From contig NW_013547008.1 of NCBI RefSeq assembly GCF_000711695.1, positions 1 through 64,000 of the forward strand: a stretch of 64,000 bases of DNA, in the 5' to 3' direction. This document shows positions 10,662 to 23,200 of the stretch, piece by piece (positions within the stretch are counted from its first letter, which is position 1; each line of letters opens with the position of its first letter). This DNA comes from Tilletiaria anomala UBC 951 (taxonomy: Eukaryota; Basidiomycota; Exobasidiomycetes; Georgefischeriales; Tilletiariaceae). The position numbers and the translations under genes are program-made. The notes beneath the pieces are model-generated. The model did not search any database and was not told the DNA's origin. It worked only from the letters and a program-made list of their open reading frames with translations.

Positions 10662-12087
10662 ATGGCGCCGATTTCTACCTCGCCCTCGCGGCGCGGGGGC
10701 AACCCGCGCCCGAACCCAGAAGAAGGGAGCAAGGCGGCAGACCTCAAGGGAACCGAAGGCAAGGCGTCGCTCTTCCAGTCCTTCAAGTGAGTCGAAGACG
10801 CCGCCTGAGCGGTTGAAACGCTTGCCTTGTTGACACGGTGTGCTTTGCTCTGCGCATACAGCCCATACCACAACGCCGGCGCCGATGACATACCAGACGA
10901 GGAGGAAGACTACAAGCACGCCGGGTTGAAACCAGCTTTCCCCAAGGACCTCGTCTACGAGCCGTACGAACCGATCCACGGCGTGCGAGACCGCGGGCTC
11001 TTTGCGGACCGCAGCAAAGCGAGCCTGCTCAAAGCCTGCTCGGACGTCACAGACCTGACGGTAAATATTGGCACGGAGCTGCACGGTGTCGACGTCCTGT
11101 CGCTCTCGCCGGCGCAAAAGGACGAGCTGGCGCTGCTCGTCGCCGAGCGCGGTGTCGTCGTGCTGCGCAACCAAAAGCTGACCGGCGAGCAGCTGCGCGA
11201 TTGGGGCCGCTACTTCGGTCCGCCCGAGCGGCCGCTTCACCAGCACCCGTCCAGCGGCGTGCCCAAGCAGCGCGGGCTTGACGAGCTGCACGTGGTCTGG
11301 CACGAGGAGACCATGCGCCCTAGCGAAGCATCGTACTCGCGCACCGACATTTGGCACTCGGACGTAACGTACGAGGTCAACCCACCGGGCATCACTGGGT
11401 TATACAACATTTTGAACCCAGGTGAGGATGCAAGGACGCATGCTCAGCGCAGACCGCAAAATGCTGACTCCTGGGATTGTGTTGCTCTCAGCCAATGGTG
11501 GCGGCGACACTCTCTTCAGCAGCTGCTACGGCCTTTATGACGCCTTCTCGCCCGAGATGCAGACTTACCTCTCGTCGCTGTCCGCCGTGCACTCGGGCCT
11601 GGAGCAGGCGGAGGGCGCTGCAGCGGCTGGTGTGCACCTGCGGCGGCCCGGCATCAAGACGGTGCACCCGCTCGTGCGCACCAACCCGGTGACTGGGTGG
11701 AAGTCGATCTTTGTCAACCCGGCGTTCACGCGGGAGATTGTCGGCGTGCCCAAGTCCGAAAGCGACGCGGTGCTGCGCATGCTCTACGAGATGATGATAG
11801 TCAATTCAGACTTGACGCTGCGCGTCAAATGGCAGGAGGGCACGCTTGTCCTCTGGGCGAACGATTCGACGGTGCACTCAGCCACGTACGACCATTGGAC
11901 GCCGGATCGCAGCTGCCGCCGGCACGCGATCCGCTTCGCTGCCACGGGAGAGATCCCTAGCCTGTACCTTCCCGACGGAACCGAAGGCCGGAGTCGTCGA
12001 GAGGCGCTCTGGGAGGTCAATGGCTGGCCTGTCGAAGCTCTCCGAGAAAGGAGGAAGCAAAAGGCGAACGGAGGCTTTAAGGACTGA
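10662..12087 (+). CDS. TauD/TfdA-family Fe(II)/2-oxoglutarate dioxygenase (Jlp1-like)
   Basis: Exons 10662-10786, 10862-11421 and 11492-12087 give 426 residues, normal for fungal Jlp1-type sulfonate dioxygenases. The iron ligands are visible: HSD in RTDIWHSDVTYEVNPPG (His207 and Asp209) and a distal His357 in WANDSTVHSATYDHW, followed by RRHAIR with the arginine expected to bind 2-oxoglutarate. The N-terminal part has the usual GTELHGVDVLSLS and RGVVVLRNQKL strands and FGPPERPLHQHP. Family members oxidise sulfonates or sulfate esters (sulfur scavenging) or aryloxy acids; the exact substrate cannot be read from sequence. No targeting signal is seen, so a cytosolic enzyme is inferred. There is no linked sulfur-metabolism gene in the window. 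Both introns have GTGAG donors. Confidence 0.93.
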
Positions 12088-13454
12088 AAATGCGAGCGAG
12101 CTCATGTTGTGTCATATAATCCGCACGCAGATATTTCTTTTTGATCCGCATACACACCGTTTTCTTGTTCAACATAAAGGCAGGAAGAGCGGAGGCTCCA
12201 ACCGTGCAGAATCATCAGCATTCCCTGCATCCTATATATGGTCAAGCGCACGGCGAGTCTGCTTGGCTCGCTCTTGCTTGCAGCGCACATGCCTCTGCAT
12301 GAGCACCTTGAGCGCTGCGCCGGCATACATTGCGACAGTGAACGCGAACAGTCAGGCACCCGATAGCGGTCTCGTGTCGTCGTGGCCATGCGTGGTCGCG
12401 GATGCAGCTCTGCAGCGACGGATCTGTAAGCCGAGGCGTGGCGCTAACCGTGACCGTGGTCGATGCTGCTGTCGAGCATGTGCGCTCAGGACGGCACTGG
12501 TGTCCCCGGGATGCTGTCAAGTTCGTCTCGTTCTCCTTCAGAAGCACGCGATGATGCAGCCGGTCCCGTTGCCCGCTGGCTGGACGGCGCATCGGAGGAG
12601 ACGGGGCTATCCCGGAGATGTCTGGTGTCGGTCACGGTTGAAGGAGAGGTCGCCGACCGAGAGAGCCAAGTTGTACTTGCGGTCAATGACTATGCCCTAG
12701 GGAGGATGTCGTTCGGCGCACGGATGTTTCACATATGCGGGGGAGATGACATGGTATGGCATAACATGTAACATGTGGCATGGGCAAGGTGTATATTCTG
12801 CCGGACGCGGGCGACCCACGGGGGTGGGGGCACGATCCGTACATGGCTCTCTGGGTGCTGAGTGCTCAGATGGCCCAGCGTGGTCGCGACGCGGATATGC
12901 ATGCCGGCGTGCACTGGAGTCGCTAGCGCGCCGCCATCAAGGGAGCGCAGGCGAGGGCACACTCTGGGTAGGTTAGGGTTGGCGTCGTCGCCTACTAGTA
13001 GCAGACGAACGAAGAAGACAAGCAGCTGCGGCTAGAGTCGTTCCGCAAGTCTCCGAGGCAAGACTGAGCGGGAAGACTGTCACAGTGCTAGCCGGCTGGC
13101 GCACGCAGCCCTCGTTCCCGACCCAAACACGCTCGCTCGCCCGCCCACGCTGCACGCAGCAGTCAGTCTGCATGGCGCACGCACGAGCCGCCTTCTCTCA
13201 GCTCTCGCTGTCGCTGTCGGTCTCAGTCGCAGTCTCTCCCCTCTCCATCTCTCTCGCACACATTTCGACCTCTCGATCACCGACCGCACCATCAACACCT
13301 TCCTTCTGCCAGCTCCCCTTCTCCTTCTCCCCTCTTGCTTCCCTCGTGCTTTGGTCTCGAGTCAGTCCATCCTCTCATCCTTCTTCTGCTTCGGTACTTG
13401 CTTTACCGCTTCCCATCCATCCCCCAAAGCCTTGGCATTTCACAAGAAAAGAAA
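12088..13454. promoter_or_regulatory. Intergenic region and pyrimidine-rich VDAC promoter/leader
   Basis: No gene is supported in this 1.37-kb gap. From about 13195 to 13435 the plus strand is strongly CT-rich (repeated CTCTC and TTCTC), the kind of pyrimidine tract often found just upstream of highly expressed fungal housekeeping genes, here the porin gene. Confidence 0.45.
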
Positions 13455-14536
13455 ATGGCTGCTCCTATTCCCCCGTCGTGGAAGGATCTTGGCAAGGCTG
13501 CCAACGACCTCCTCACCAAGGACTAGTGAGTTGCCTGCAGTCACTCCATTTTCATGCGGTGCTGCGCCGATGCCCGATGGTCTAACAAATAACTGTGTTT
13601 TTCTTCATCGTTGCTCGGGGCAGCCCAATCCAGGGGTCCACCCTCGAGGTCAAGACCAAGGCGCCCAACGGCGTCACCTTCCGCGTACTCGGCCTGCGTG
13701 ACAATGCCAATGGCAGCATCGGCGGTGATCTGGAGGTCAAGTACGACGACAAGAAGCGCGGCACGGCGGTGACGACTGCTTGGACGACGTCGAACATCCT
13801 GCGCAACCACGTCGAGCTGGACAACCACCTGGCCAAGGGCCTCAAGTTTGAGGCCGTCTCGACACTGCAGCCGGAGAAGAGCGCCAAGACGCTGGTGCTG
13901 GCGTCGCTGTACAAGCAACCGGGCGTCCACACGCGCAACTACATTGACGTCTTCAAGGGCCCGCTCGTCACGGCCGACGCTGTCGTCGGCAAGGACGGCT
14001 TCCTTGTTGGTGGTGAGGCGGCATACAGCGTCAAGGACGCCAGCGTCACGCGCTACAACCTCGCCGCCGGCTTCCACGCGCCCGAGTACGCGGTGACGCT
14101 GCAGGCGCTCGGCAACCTCAAGGCCTTTGTCGCTTCGTACTACCATCGCGTCAACAACGACATTGAGACCAGCGCCAGGGCCACGTACGACAAGGCAAAG
14201 TCTGACGCCAACGTCAAGCTCGAGGTCGGCACCAAGGCGTGAGCAAAAGCGGGCGCACTTGGCGTTCTTGGCATGGCTAGACATACAAACGGGCGCTGAC
14301 GCATGCATATCCCTTGTTTTTTTTACATCCACAGCTACCTCGACAATGCAGCATTCGTCAAGGCCAAGATCAACAACGACGGAATTCTCTGCCTCGGTTA
14401 CACGCAGGCGCTCCGCCCCGGCGTCAAGGCGTCGCTCGGCCTCGCACTCGACACGAAGAAGCTGCAGGGCAACGATGCGGCCGCCCCAGGTGGCGCCGCG
14501 CACAAGGTCGGCGCCAGTCTCGTGTTCGAGTCGTGA
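13455..14536 (+). CDS. POR1: Mitochondrial outer-membrane porin (VDAC)
   Basis: Exons 13455-13525, 13624-14238 and 14335-14536 encode 295 residues; yeast Por1 has 283. The N-terminal helix region MAAPIPPSWKDLGKAANDLLTKDY is the classic VDAC start, followed by alternating beta strands (GSTLEVKTKAPNGVTF, GGDLEVKYDDKKRGTAVTT, HTRNYIDVFKGP) and the last strands LCLGYTQALRPGVKASLGLAL and HKVGASLVFES. VDAC is the main diffusion channel for ATP, ADP and metabolites in the outer mitochondrial membrane. The start codon has a good context (GAAAATGG). Introns are 98 and 96 nt with GTGAGT and GTGAGC donors. A pyrimidine tract precedes the gene, in line with strong expression. Confidence 0.97.
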
Positions 14537-16439
14537 GCGGCGCCTGCCGACGCGGCGTCGGACGGCAGCTGGCAGAGCGAAGCAGGCGGGCTGTGAAGCG
14601 GTGCGGTGCAGCGTGCGCCGATGAAAAAAACCAATCATCACAGAGAGAGACAGAGACCAAGTGTAATGAATCCGTCGATGCACACGCCTAGGACATCCAG
14701 ACAGCCTTCCATGCCACTTGAGCTTGCGTCAGGGGAGTTTTTGCAAGGGGGTGTGGGCATCACTCTTGCAGAGCAAGGCGCAAGTCGCAATGCGGGTAGG
14801 GGCGAAGAAGGAAATGTGCCAGCGCAAGTGACCCCGCCCTGTTAAGGTTGACGTTGAGATTGAGTGGATGCAGTGTCTGCCTGCCTACTTTACTGCATGA
14901 TGGTATGTATGCCCGTTCAGAACAGAAGTGCACAAAGTTGCAACCGACGGACTGGCTGCTATGCCACAAACCCCCAGGAGTATGTACATGCAGTGCGCGC
15001 GTGTCCGCTGGAGGAGCATTTATATGGCTCGGCCAACGCGCCGAAGCAATGCGAGGACCGCTTTGGCTCATGAGCCAGGTCACGCAGGACCTTGTTATCG
15101 ATCGCGACACCTGCGGTGCGCATGCATGCATGGTCATCACTGGTCATTGTATGTTATTGTCCCGACGCTACTCGTATCGAACGAATGGGATGGGTACGGG
15201 GAGAGGCGAGACGGTGCGCGTCGGTGCATCGCGCAACGGCGCGGTCGTACAAGCTTGTAACAAAGCTGTAGCGGGGCAACCACGGCGTGCTGCGTGTTGC
15301 GTGGGGGCGTACATGGAGACATGGATAGTACAAAATTAACGCGGGAAGGGCACCTGCGCGTCAAGGGCCGCTGCAGTCATAACTGCAGTGACGAATCGAT
15401 CAATGGATCAATTGGCGCGAGCAATGCCTCTCGAGTCAATCCGTCCTTCCGTCTGGTTGTTCGCACAGCAGCAGCAGCGATGCCCAATCTCCTTGCACCC
15501 CATCCATCCAGACAAGAGCCTACCTGTCTATCCATAGTCGCTCGAGTCTGGCTCACGCGAGCAGGTCCAAAAAAGGGGGGGGAAAGGTGTATGTGAATGA
15601 CGTATGAGTAGGAGCCCATCTATTGTGAGCCGCCACTTGCTGCTGCTGCTGCTGCTGTGTCGTGACTTGATTGTATTGCAAGTTGCAGTGCGGTACAGTG
15701 CCTGGGGAGCTGACATAATGTGTTGTTTGGGCGCACGGGCACACTTTCATACACACTCTCCATCCTCTCACCTCGGACGTCATCCCGTGGGGTACAGTCT
15801 AAAGTGAAGACTGGCATCGCCCCCCTTCTCATTCTCCTTCTTTCTGTTGCGCATTGTTCGCTTCTTTCTTCTGCCTGCGTTCCTTTGCTTCTATACCCCC
15901 CTTTTTCTTCTGCCAGCTAGCTCAGCTTAGCTCAGCTGCGCCCCCTCCTCTACACAGGTCCAATCGCACCCCTTCTCCATCCGTCAGCCATACAGCGACA
16001 GCAGAAGTGCGAATAAGCTCGGCGTAGCAAGACAGCAGCAGGGAGAGCAAACAGCAAAAGCGAGGGCAAAGCGTGCACCTAGCTCGTTCAATCAACTTGC
16101 TTTCGTCCTCTTGCAACGTCCCCTCGTAAAGCAAGCAAGCAGGCAGGCAGACAAGCCTTCCTTCCTCTCCTGCTTCTCTTTCCGCGCCGCAGCGACGCCT
16201 TCTGCTCTCGGCAGGCGCACATCGACGCATCCCGCTCGCAGTACAGCTCCCGTCGCCGGGGAAGGGAAGGGGCTGGTGTAAGTTTACCTGCACCCCAAAA
16301 ACCCTACAAGGGTACGAGTCGGGGGAAGGTGCTGCTGCTTAGAGTGCAGAAAAGAAGTACGCTGGCGAACCCCAGCACAAGGACCAGCCGACGAGACGCA
16401 GGCGAGGCGATCCGGCAGCGCATACCTTTCTGTGCAACG
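14537..16439. other. 1.9-kb intergenic region with a CTG microsatellite; Ypd1 leader at right
   Basis: No supported gene. It holds a short trinucleotide repeat (about six GCT/TGC units near 15638-15657). The last few hundred bases, immediately before the YPD1 start, are presumably its promoter and 5' leader. Open frames in this interval lack any recognisable composition or motif. Confidence 0.4.
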
Positions 16440-17250
16440 ATGGCATCCACTGAACCAGAGGTGAGTCATTCGCCTGCGCCTTGCTACCGCACGCCCGTCC
16501 TTTGACCCAAAAACCCCCATTGATCTTCCCCTTCACTGGCGCTACGCTGCTTTGCTGCCCCTCCTCAGGCGTCGACGTTGTCAGAGGCCGAGCTGCCGCC
16601 AGACATTATCGACATGGACATCTTTGGCCAGCTGCTAGAGATGGACGAGGAAGACGACCACGAGTTCAGCAAAAGCATCGTCTGGAACTACTTTGATCAG
16701 GCCAAGACCACCTTTGAACAGATGGAAAAGGCACTGTGAGCCCTCCTCTACCTCCCCCCTCTTCTCTTCCTCCTCTTGGCTGACACCCCCAAACCCCTCC
16801 CCGCACCTATGCAGAGAGCAAGAGGACCTCTCCGAGCTGTCCACCCTTGGTCACTTCCTGAAGGGCTCGAGTGCAGCCTGCGGCGTCATCAAAGTACGTG
16901 ACAGCTGCGAGTACATGCAGCACTATGGCAAGCAGAAAGACGAGAAGGCCCTCGCCGAGCTCCCGCGCCCTGTCGCGCTCCACAAGCTCACCGAGACGCT
17001 GCGCGACGTCAAGGTGCAGTATAAAGAGGCCGAGAAGGCGCTCAGGCGCTTTTACAATGACGACGAGGAGCAGCAGCAGGCGGCCGCTGCTCTCGCGGGG
17101 AACGAGGTCAGCGCGCAGAATGCAGCGAAGCAACAACAACCCGTACATACGGCCGCAGCCAGCGAGCCGGCGCCATCATTGGACGACGCCACGGCTGCAG
17201 CGTCGCCCAAAGGGCCGGCCATTGCAGCGACAACGGCAGCGTCGTCATGA
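16440..17250 (+). CDS. YPD1: Histidine-containing phosphotransfer protein (Ypd1-like)
   Basis: Exons 16440-16460, 16569-16735 and 16815-17250 give 207 residues. The HPt four-helix domain is plain: DIIDMDIFGQLLEMD (first helix), a long helix ending in TFEQMEKALEQEDLSEL, then TLGHFLKGSSAACG with His76 as the phospho-acceptor, and a closing helix ALHKLTETLRDVKVQYKEAEKALRRFY. Ypd1 shuttles phosphate from a hybrid histidine kinase (Sln1 type) to the response regulators Ssk1 and Skn7, controlling the HOG osmostress pathway. Yeast Ypd1 is 167 residues; the extra length here is a C-terminal Ala/Gln-rich tail after residue about 150, likely disordered. Exon 1 is short (seven codons). No partner kinase or regulator is linked. 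Confidence 0.93.
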
Positions 17251-17785
17251 GAATGGGCGGTCTGCACGTCCCAGGACGTGCCTGCGGGCAGCCCGAGACT
17301 ATTCCGGCGAGCGAGAGCGAGCGGTGGCACGGTTGGGCGCGGTACCGCACGGCATGGAAGGAATGGCAGGAAACAAAGAAAGAAAAAAAGAAGAAAAAGA
17401 AAAAAGAAAGCACGACGGAACGAAAGAAAGCAAGAAGGAAGGAAGCAAGTAGGAAGGAGAGAGTGATTCACCACATTTCGGCTGTGCTCGCGCGCATGTC
17501 CGCAGGAGGGGGTACAAGCATAGGCAGCATAGGCAGCATAGGCAGAAGCGGGCAGAGCAACTGAGCACTATGCATCACGTGCGTCGCGCCGCGCCCGCAC
17601 ACACCTATACATCACATGACTACGACGCCGTGGAAATGTACTCGAATGACGATGCGAGACGAGCTTTTTTTCCCTTCGTGGAGCGCATGGCATGGCATCA
17701 GCGCTTACGGTGCAGGGTTTCCCGACTACGTGACGGCGTGTTAAGGCCGATGAGCGCTTGCTTGCTCCCTTTCTCGCGCCCCCGC
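17251..17785. other. Convergent 3' region of YPD1 and DcpS with purine tract and 9-bp tandem repeat
   Basis: The two genes end facing each other across 535 bp. A strongly purine-rich plus strand (runs of GAAA and AAGAA) occupies about 17370-17460, and GCATAGGCA is repeated three times in tandem at 17518-17544. No gene is supported. Confidence 0.5.
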
Positions 17786-19417
17786 TCATGCGCGCACCCC
17801 GTACAGCACGTCCCACAGCTCGTTGCCAGCTCCCAGTGCGACGCCGATGCTGCGCCGCCGCAGATCGACGCCGAGCTGCAGCAGGTCGATCACGTCGTCG
17901 ACTAGGTGCGCCTTACCGACCAGCGCGCCCGGCTGCAGCGCGTTGTCCGCTGCGGTGATGTGCACGTGTAGGTGGCTGCCCGTGGAGAGAAATTTGGAAA
18001 GGGTGAGGGTTCGCATCCCGTCACACACACAGGTTCTGCTGCAGCCACGTCTGGCGGGTACTCACTAATATGTCGGGTGGTAGTGCAGATAGCACCTCAG
18101 AGCGCTGCCGCCCATCTCGTGCTCCGTATCGTCGCCCTTCAACCGAGTGAGCGCACGCAGCCCAAAGCGCACGGAAGCGACGTGCGCCCCAGCGGCGCGG
18201 ATCGCGCGAAGCAGCTCTACGTGCCGCGGCTCCTCGGACTCCGGGCGCAGATCGCGCAGTGACCGCAGTGAGCGGTCGTGCACGATGGCCGTCAGGTGCA
18301 GCGATGACAGCGTTTTCTGGTCCCACTTCAGGTCCGGCAGGATCTGCTCGCGGGAGAGGGGAGAGGGGAGAGAGAGAGAAAAGCGACGATTGTTTAACAC
18401 GGCTTAGTCGATACGTGTGCCAGCATCTTCGTAGCGACTGGCTCAGACTCACGACAAAGCCGGTGTGCGGATCTGGGTTCTCATACAGGATCGAATCTTT
18501 CTCTTTCTTCTTCTCCAGGATGTTGTACACCCTGACCGGATTGAGTGAGAAGAAGCGTGGTCAAGGTGTTTAGTCTGCAGAATGGTATCGTTCGCCATCC
18601 CGTACGTACCATTGGATCCGGGATGGAGGCTGAGCGAGAATCCACGGTTCTACATTTTCCTTGTACATCTCCGGAGTCTCTAGCGAGACGACGCAAAGTC
18701 GATCAGCCCGATTCAACCATATAATGCATGCGCATGACAGGCGACCCACCGGTCACTACGTAGATCGGCTGAGAGCTATGCTTGGCAACATGCTGGGTGA
18801 AGAGCCACGCATGCTCGCTCCGACAGTCAGCTGCAGGAATGAGTCCTGAACGTAGAAAATCGGGCACCTGATACTCACAGCCTCAGAGGCAGGCCGGATC
18901 AATGTGATCTTGATGTCAGCCGGGCTTGTGGACTCGCTTGCTGTCCAGCCTAGAAGCCACGTGTAAATGTCATTCTGGCCCAAGCTCTGCGTCCGTTCTA
19001 GCGCAAACGCATTCCGATGGAACGACAGAGTGGAAACAGCCGCAGCGCCCTTTGGACTGTCCACCGTTTTTGCTACTTTGGTCGCTCGTTCTTCAGGTGC
19101 ACCGGTCTCGACGGCGTCTTTCAACTCAGCATTCCCCAGACCCGCATAGAATCGCTGCTCAAAGTGCGTCTTCTCTACTAGGACGATCGCCTGTTCTTTT
19201 GAGTCCTTGCCGTCGATGATCGCAGAAAAGTGGCCAAGCAAGGCTGCAGCATGCGTCTTGGGGTCTGCAAGCGTATTTTTGCAGCATTGGCACGGGTGTC
19301 GGTACTATAGCACGACAAAGTCGGACAGGGGATAATCCGCAGAGACTCACCTTCAGACAAGACACGGTCGAGCTGGAACCCCTGAAGGGAACCCGAATCC
19401 TTGCCGTCGGACGTCAT
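17786..19417 (-). CDS. DCS1: Scavenger mRNA-decapping enzyme DcpS/Dcs1 (HIT family)
   Basis: Seven exons (19417-19351, 19264-18879, 18792-18750, 18679-18610, 18531-18453, 18343-18066, 17975-17786) join in frame to 370 residues, close to the 337-350 of known DcpS proteins. The N-terminal domain has GHFSAIIDGKDSKEQAIVLVEKT; the linker has ETPEMYKENVEPWI; the catalytic half has DLKWD and the histidine triad HLHVHI (His309, 311, 313), preceded by YLHYHPTYY. DcpS hydrolyses m7GpppN cap remnants left by 3'-to-5' mRNA decay, in cytoplasm and nucleus; yeast Dcs1 also activates Xrn1. Introns are short with GTGAGT or related donors (GTGGGT, GTACGT). The start ATG at 19417 gives MTSDGKDSGS; no upstream in-frame candidate looks better. 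Confidence 0.94.
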
Positions 19418-20245
19418 CTTACGGCACGTTGCTTATGACCAGCGCCCTCGAGGCATGCGTTTCACACTGGGTAGGAAATGCTCGACTAGTATCAGAAGTG
19501 CAGACTCGAAGTGTCAAGATGGAGTCCTGTCTGATGTCCATGTGGTGCACAATCACAGATTGTTGAAAACGGTTCAGCAATTTCGAGGCTATCACCTCAA
19601 CGAAGACCAAAGAGTTGTGGCTAACAACCTTGATAGGAATTGTGACCGCGCTGAGAGCAAAATAGACTCCCAACTGGGCGATCACAGCTCTGGACGAAGC
19701 GCATGGACTAGACAAGCCCTTGAACCGCACTTTCAGGCAAAGTGGAACCAGGATCATATAGGCTTAGGGTTGCCGATGGAGGCGATGATACAAGGCTAGG
19801 CAAAGCGATCAGAAGCTTTCGCTTGGGAGTTCAAACTACAAATCTGGATAAGATGTGACCGTAAATAGACTGGAGCTTCTCTGGATTGCTCGATTAGGCG
19901 GCCTTGAGATGTTGGGTCGTTGCTGAAAGCTTGCTTTCAGATTATGGCTTTCAAAGAACGCCGACGAAGCTCGGCTACTTTTAAATTGAACCTTAGTCAC
20001 GGAATGTGATAAAACTGGAAGGTCGGAGCCTCCGAGCCGCAAACTGCTTCCAGCAATAAAGAGAGGTTAGGAAACGAAATTCGACTTGGGAGCTTGCACG
20101 GGTCAACATAGCAGACCGACCATGGACTGAGGGGGGTGGCCACCATTCGACGAACGGCGTTGCGCGCAAATTTGTATGCTACATACTGCGAGATGCAACT
20201 GGTGTCATGTAATGCTTATGAAGCCAGCAAAATATGCAAATGTGT
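19418..20245. other. DcpS promoter side / Sen1 3' flank, no gene seen
   Basis: An 828-bp gap between the DcpS start and the Sen1 stop, both on the minus strand. It should contain the DcpS promoter. It reads visibly less GC-rich than the coding sequence around it. Open frames present are short and unremarkable. Confidence 0.45.
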
Positions 20246-23200
20246 CTATTGGTGCTGAGGACGCGGTGGGAAACTTCGGCGAGAAGGGGCAAAGAGCGCC
20301 TTCCGACTGGCTGCTGAAGCCCGATTTTGGGAAGTTTGCCCATGCGCTGCGGTAGGTGGACGGACGCTCACTGGAATGGTCGGGAATGAACTGGTCGAAC
20401 CTTGCGGCGCGGCTAAATGCGGTTGGATCGGCGTGGAGGACGCTGGAGCGGAGGGTCGGTGCGTCAACATAGGAATCCGAGCATTCACGGTGGGCGGAAG
20501 TGTCAAGGGCTTCAGCCTGCTGTCCATATGGCCGGGATGATGAGGCCTTTCCGCTCTTGCAATGGCAGGAGGCATAACTGCGTTTCCATTTACGGCCGGC
20601 TTTGACTGAAGATCATCAGGGCGAACGCGTAATTGGGCTGATCTGGTGTCGTTGCAGGGCGGTGATTTTGGCTTTGCGTCCCGTGGCGGTGATCTTGGCT
20701 GTACGTCGCGTGGAAGCACCCTTGGCTTGATGTTGCGCGGCGGAATGGCAGGCTTTGCAGAAGTGTCAGGGAATGGCTGCTGCTGGGCTGCTTGAGGGAC
20801 ACGGTCGGAGGCACTTTCAAGGCGTGCTTTTTTCTGGGGGATATAGAGCTCAGATTCGTCGATCTCCCCTTCTTCGGAGCGCATGGTTTTACGAGCATTC
20901 TTCTCCAGCGCCAGTTCCGCCTTGGCTTGGGTTCCATGACTTGCACTCGAAACCTTGCTTTGAAACGCAAGTGCTGCAGCAGCTCTCTGGACTCTCGCTG
21001 GAACGACTTGCTTCACTGTGCTTGATGATTTCGCCGAATCTTTCTTCGTTGGCGATCGCTTGCGAGCCGGGACTTGTATGGAGCCCGTGACAGGCGGTGG
21101 GATAAAATGTTGCGAGAAGTATCCTGGCGTGACGGATTTTAGCAAACCAGCTTGAGCGCTGCGTTCGATCAGCGCTGCCCACGTGTCATTCTGGCGGAGA
21201 AGCTCGGTATTGCCAAGGATGAACAAGCTGCTCCGAGCTCTCGTGATGGCAACATTGACACGTCGGATGTCATTCAAGAAGCCAATGGTTGCTTGAGGAC
21301 CCCCACGTACACATGAGAGGATGATGATGTCCTTCTCTTGCCCCTGAAAGCCGTCTACAGTGTTGAAGTCGATCTTTGAGAGAATGCCAGCGCCATATCG
21401 AGTCGCAAAAACTCTGCGCAACTCTTCCACCTGAGCCTTATACATACTGACGATGCCAATGCGGAAGGAAAAATCTTCTTGTGGCCATGTCGATCGCAGC
21501 CGTTCGTAGGTAGCCTGCGCGACTTGAGCTTCTTTGACATTCATCAGAGAGTGAAACTTTCCCTTGGTCTCATTCCCGCGCACATCAAAGAAGCAGTAGG
21601 GCGGGGTGAGCGAGTCTTGGTGCCACGGTTGCATCGTCTTGATCGCCATATCCGGCCCATCTTGGAGCTCGTCATTATAGAACCTCGATGAAGGAAAGCG
21701 AGAGATGCTGGGATGCATACGATATTGGATCCTGTTCGAAGTCGCATCAAAGCATCAGATAATGCTTATCAGTCAATATTAGCAGGCGACACTCACGAAA
21801 GAAGGTATACGGCATGTGGGCGGAAGAGACGAACAAAGAGAGACTGGTTATAGTGGAGACGCTCTGCAGGCTTTGACAAGACTGTTGGTGGCAATTGGTT
21901 CGGGTCACCAACCAGAATGCACCTCTTGCAGCCGTATCGGAGTGGGATGAGTGTGCTGAGCTCGACGGCTTGAGCTGCTTCGTCAATGACAACAGTCTCA
22001 AAATCTACACCCAGCGACGACAATATCTCGTGACCGGCTGCAGAGAGCGTACTGCAGATGATGTCGGCCTCCATGACAATCTGCTGGCGAATCTTGCGCC
22101 GCTCTGCCTCTCTTTGTCTGGCGTCAGCCTTCTGCTGGTCTTTGACCTCGTCCAGCTTGGACATCAAGGTAGTGCGCTTGCTCATGAGCAGTCGCACATG
22201 TGCCTGCAGCGCATTGACCTTGACGGTATCTCCGCTCATCCGCGCTTCTTCCAATTCGGCCTGCTTTACTTGCCGTTGCGTTTGCAGGTTACGAATATCT
22301 TCCTGCAATGCCAATGCGTCCGTACCTCCGTCTTTAATACCTGATACTGCTTGATCCAGCAAAAATTCCAGAGACACATCCTTGACCTCGACGTTCATGC
22401 TCTCATCGCGGCCCAAGCGGATGATTTTTGGTCGTAAAAGCTGTCCGCTCTCGGAAGGCAACCCCATTTTGACACGCTTGACCAATTCATCAATCGCGGC
22501 GTTGGAAGGTGCACAGATCAGAATCTTTGCATTAGGGCCAAGTGTGCTTCTCATCATAGGATCTATTGAGACGCTGTGCCGTGCAGGGGCTCGGTCTGAA
22601 ATGAATTTGGCGATGAGCCCGCAAATGGTCTTGGTCTTGCCCGTTCCAGGCGGCCCTTGAATCAGAGAGAACCCTTCAGCATGCAGCGAGCCAAGAATTG
22701 CCGTCGCTTGAGGGCTATTGAGGTCGTAGACCTCCATGGTTCGGCGCAGCTCGTCGTCATCCAGGACTGGCTTGGGTGCAAGGAGGCCTCTGAAAATCTG
22801 CTGGCGAAGATCCAGGTAAGGCGCACAAAGCAAAGCAGCACACTCGCGATGGATAGTGGCGAGTGAGAACAGCGGGCCGACCTCCCATCTGGTCCTTGCT
22901 GCGACAGCTGAGTTCATCCCTGCTGTGTTGTGTCGCAAGCACGCGCGCAAGACGACTTGATGCCCAAGATTATGCTTGCGATAGCTTTGAACTTTGGCGA
23001 GAACGATGCGCTGCCGGCCCGTCTCCGATTGCAGCTCGCGGAGGAAGACAATGTCATTTTCGCGGAGATCCAGCTTGGAATTGCGATTGGTGTAGATGGC
23101 GTTAATGTCGGCAAATGCGTCCACATTTGATCTGGAAGTGACTTCAATCGCGACAGTGCGAGACGCGTTCATTTCTTCTTTGGCTTGCTGCAGTTGCGCC

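Noticed and set aside
12968-12980. GGTTAGGGTT resembling a telomere repeat (and CTAACCCTAATC near 52020)
   Set aside because: Single copies only, inside ordinary intergenic DNA; no tandem array.
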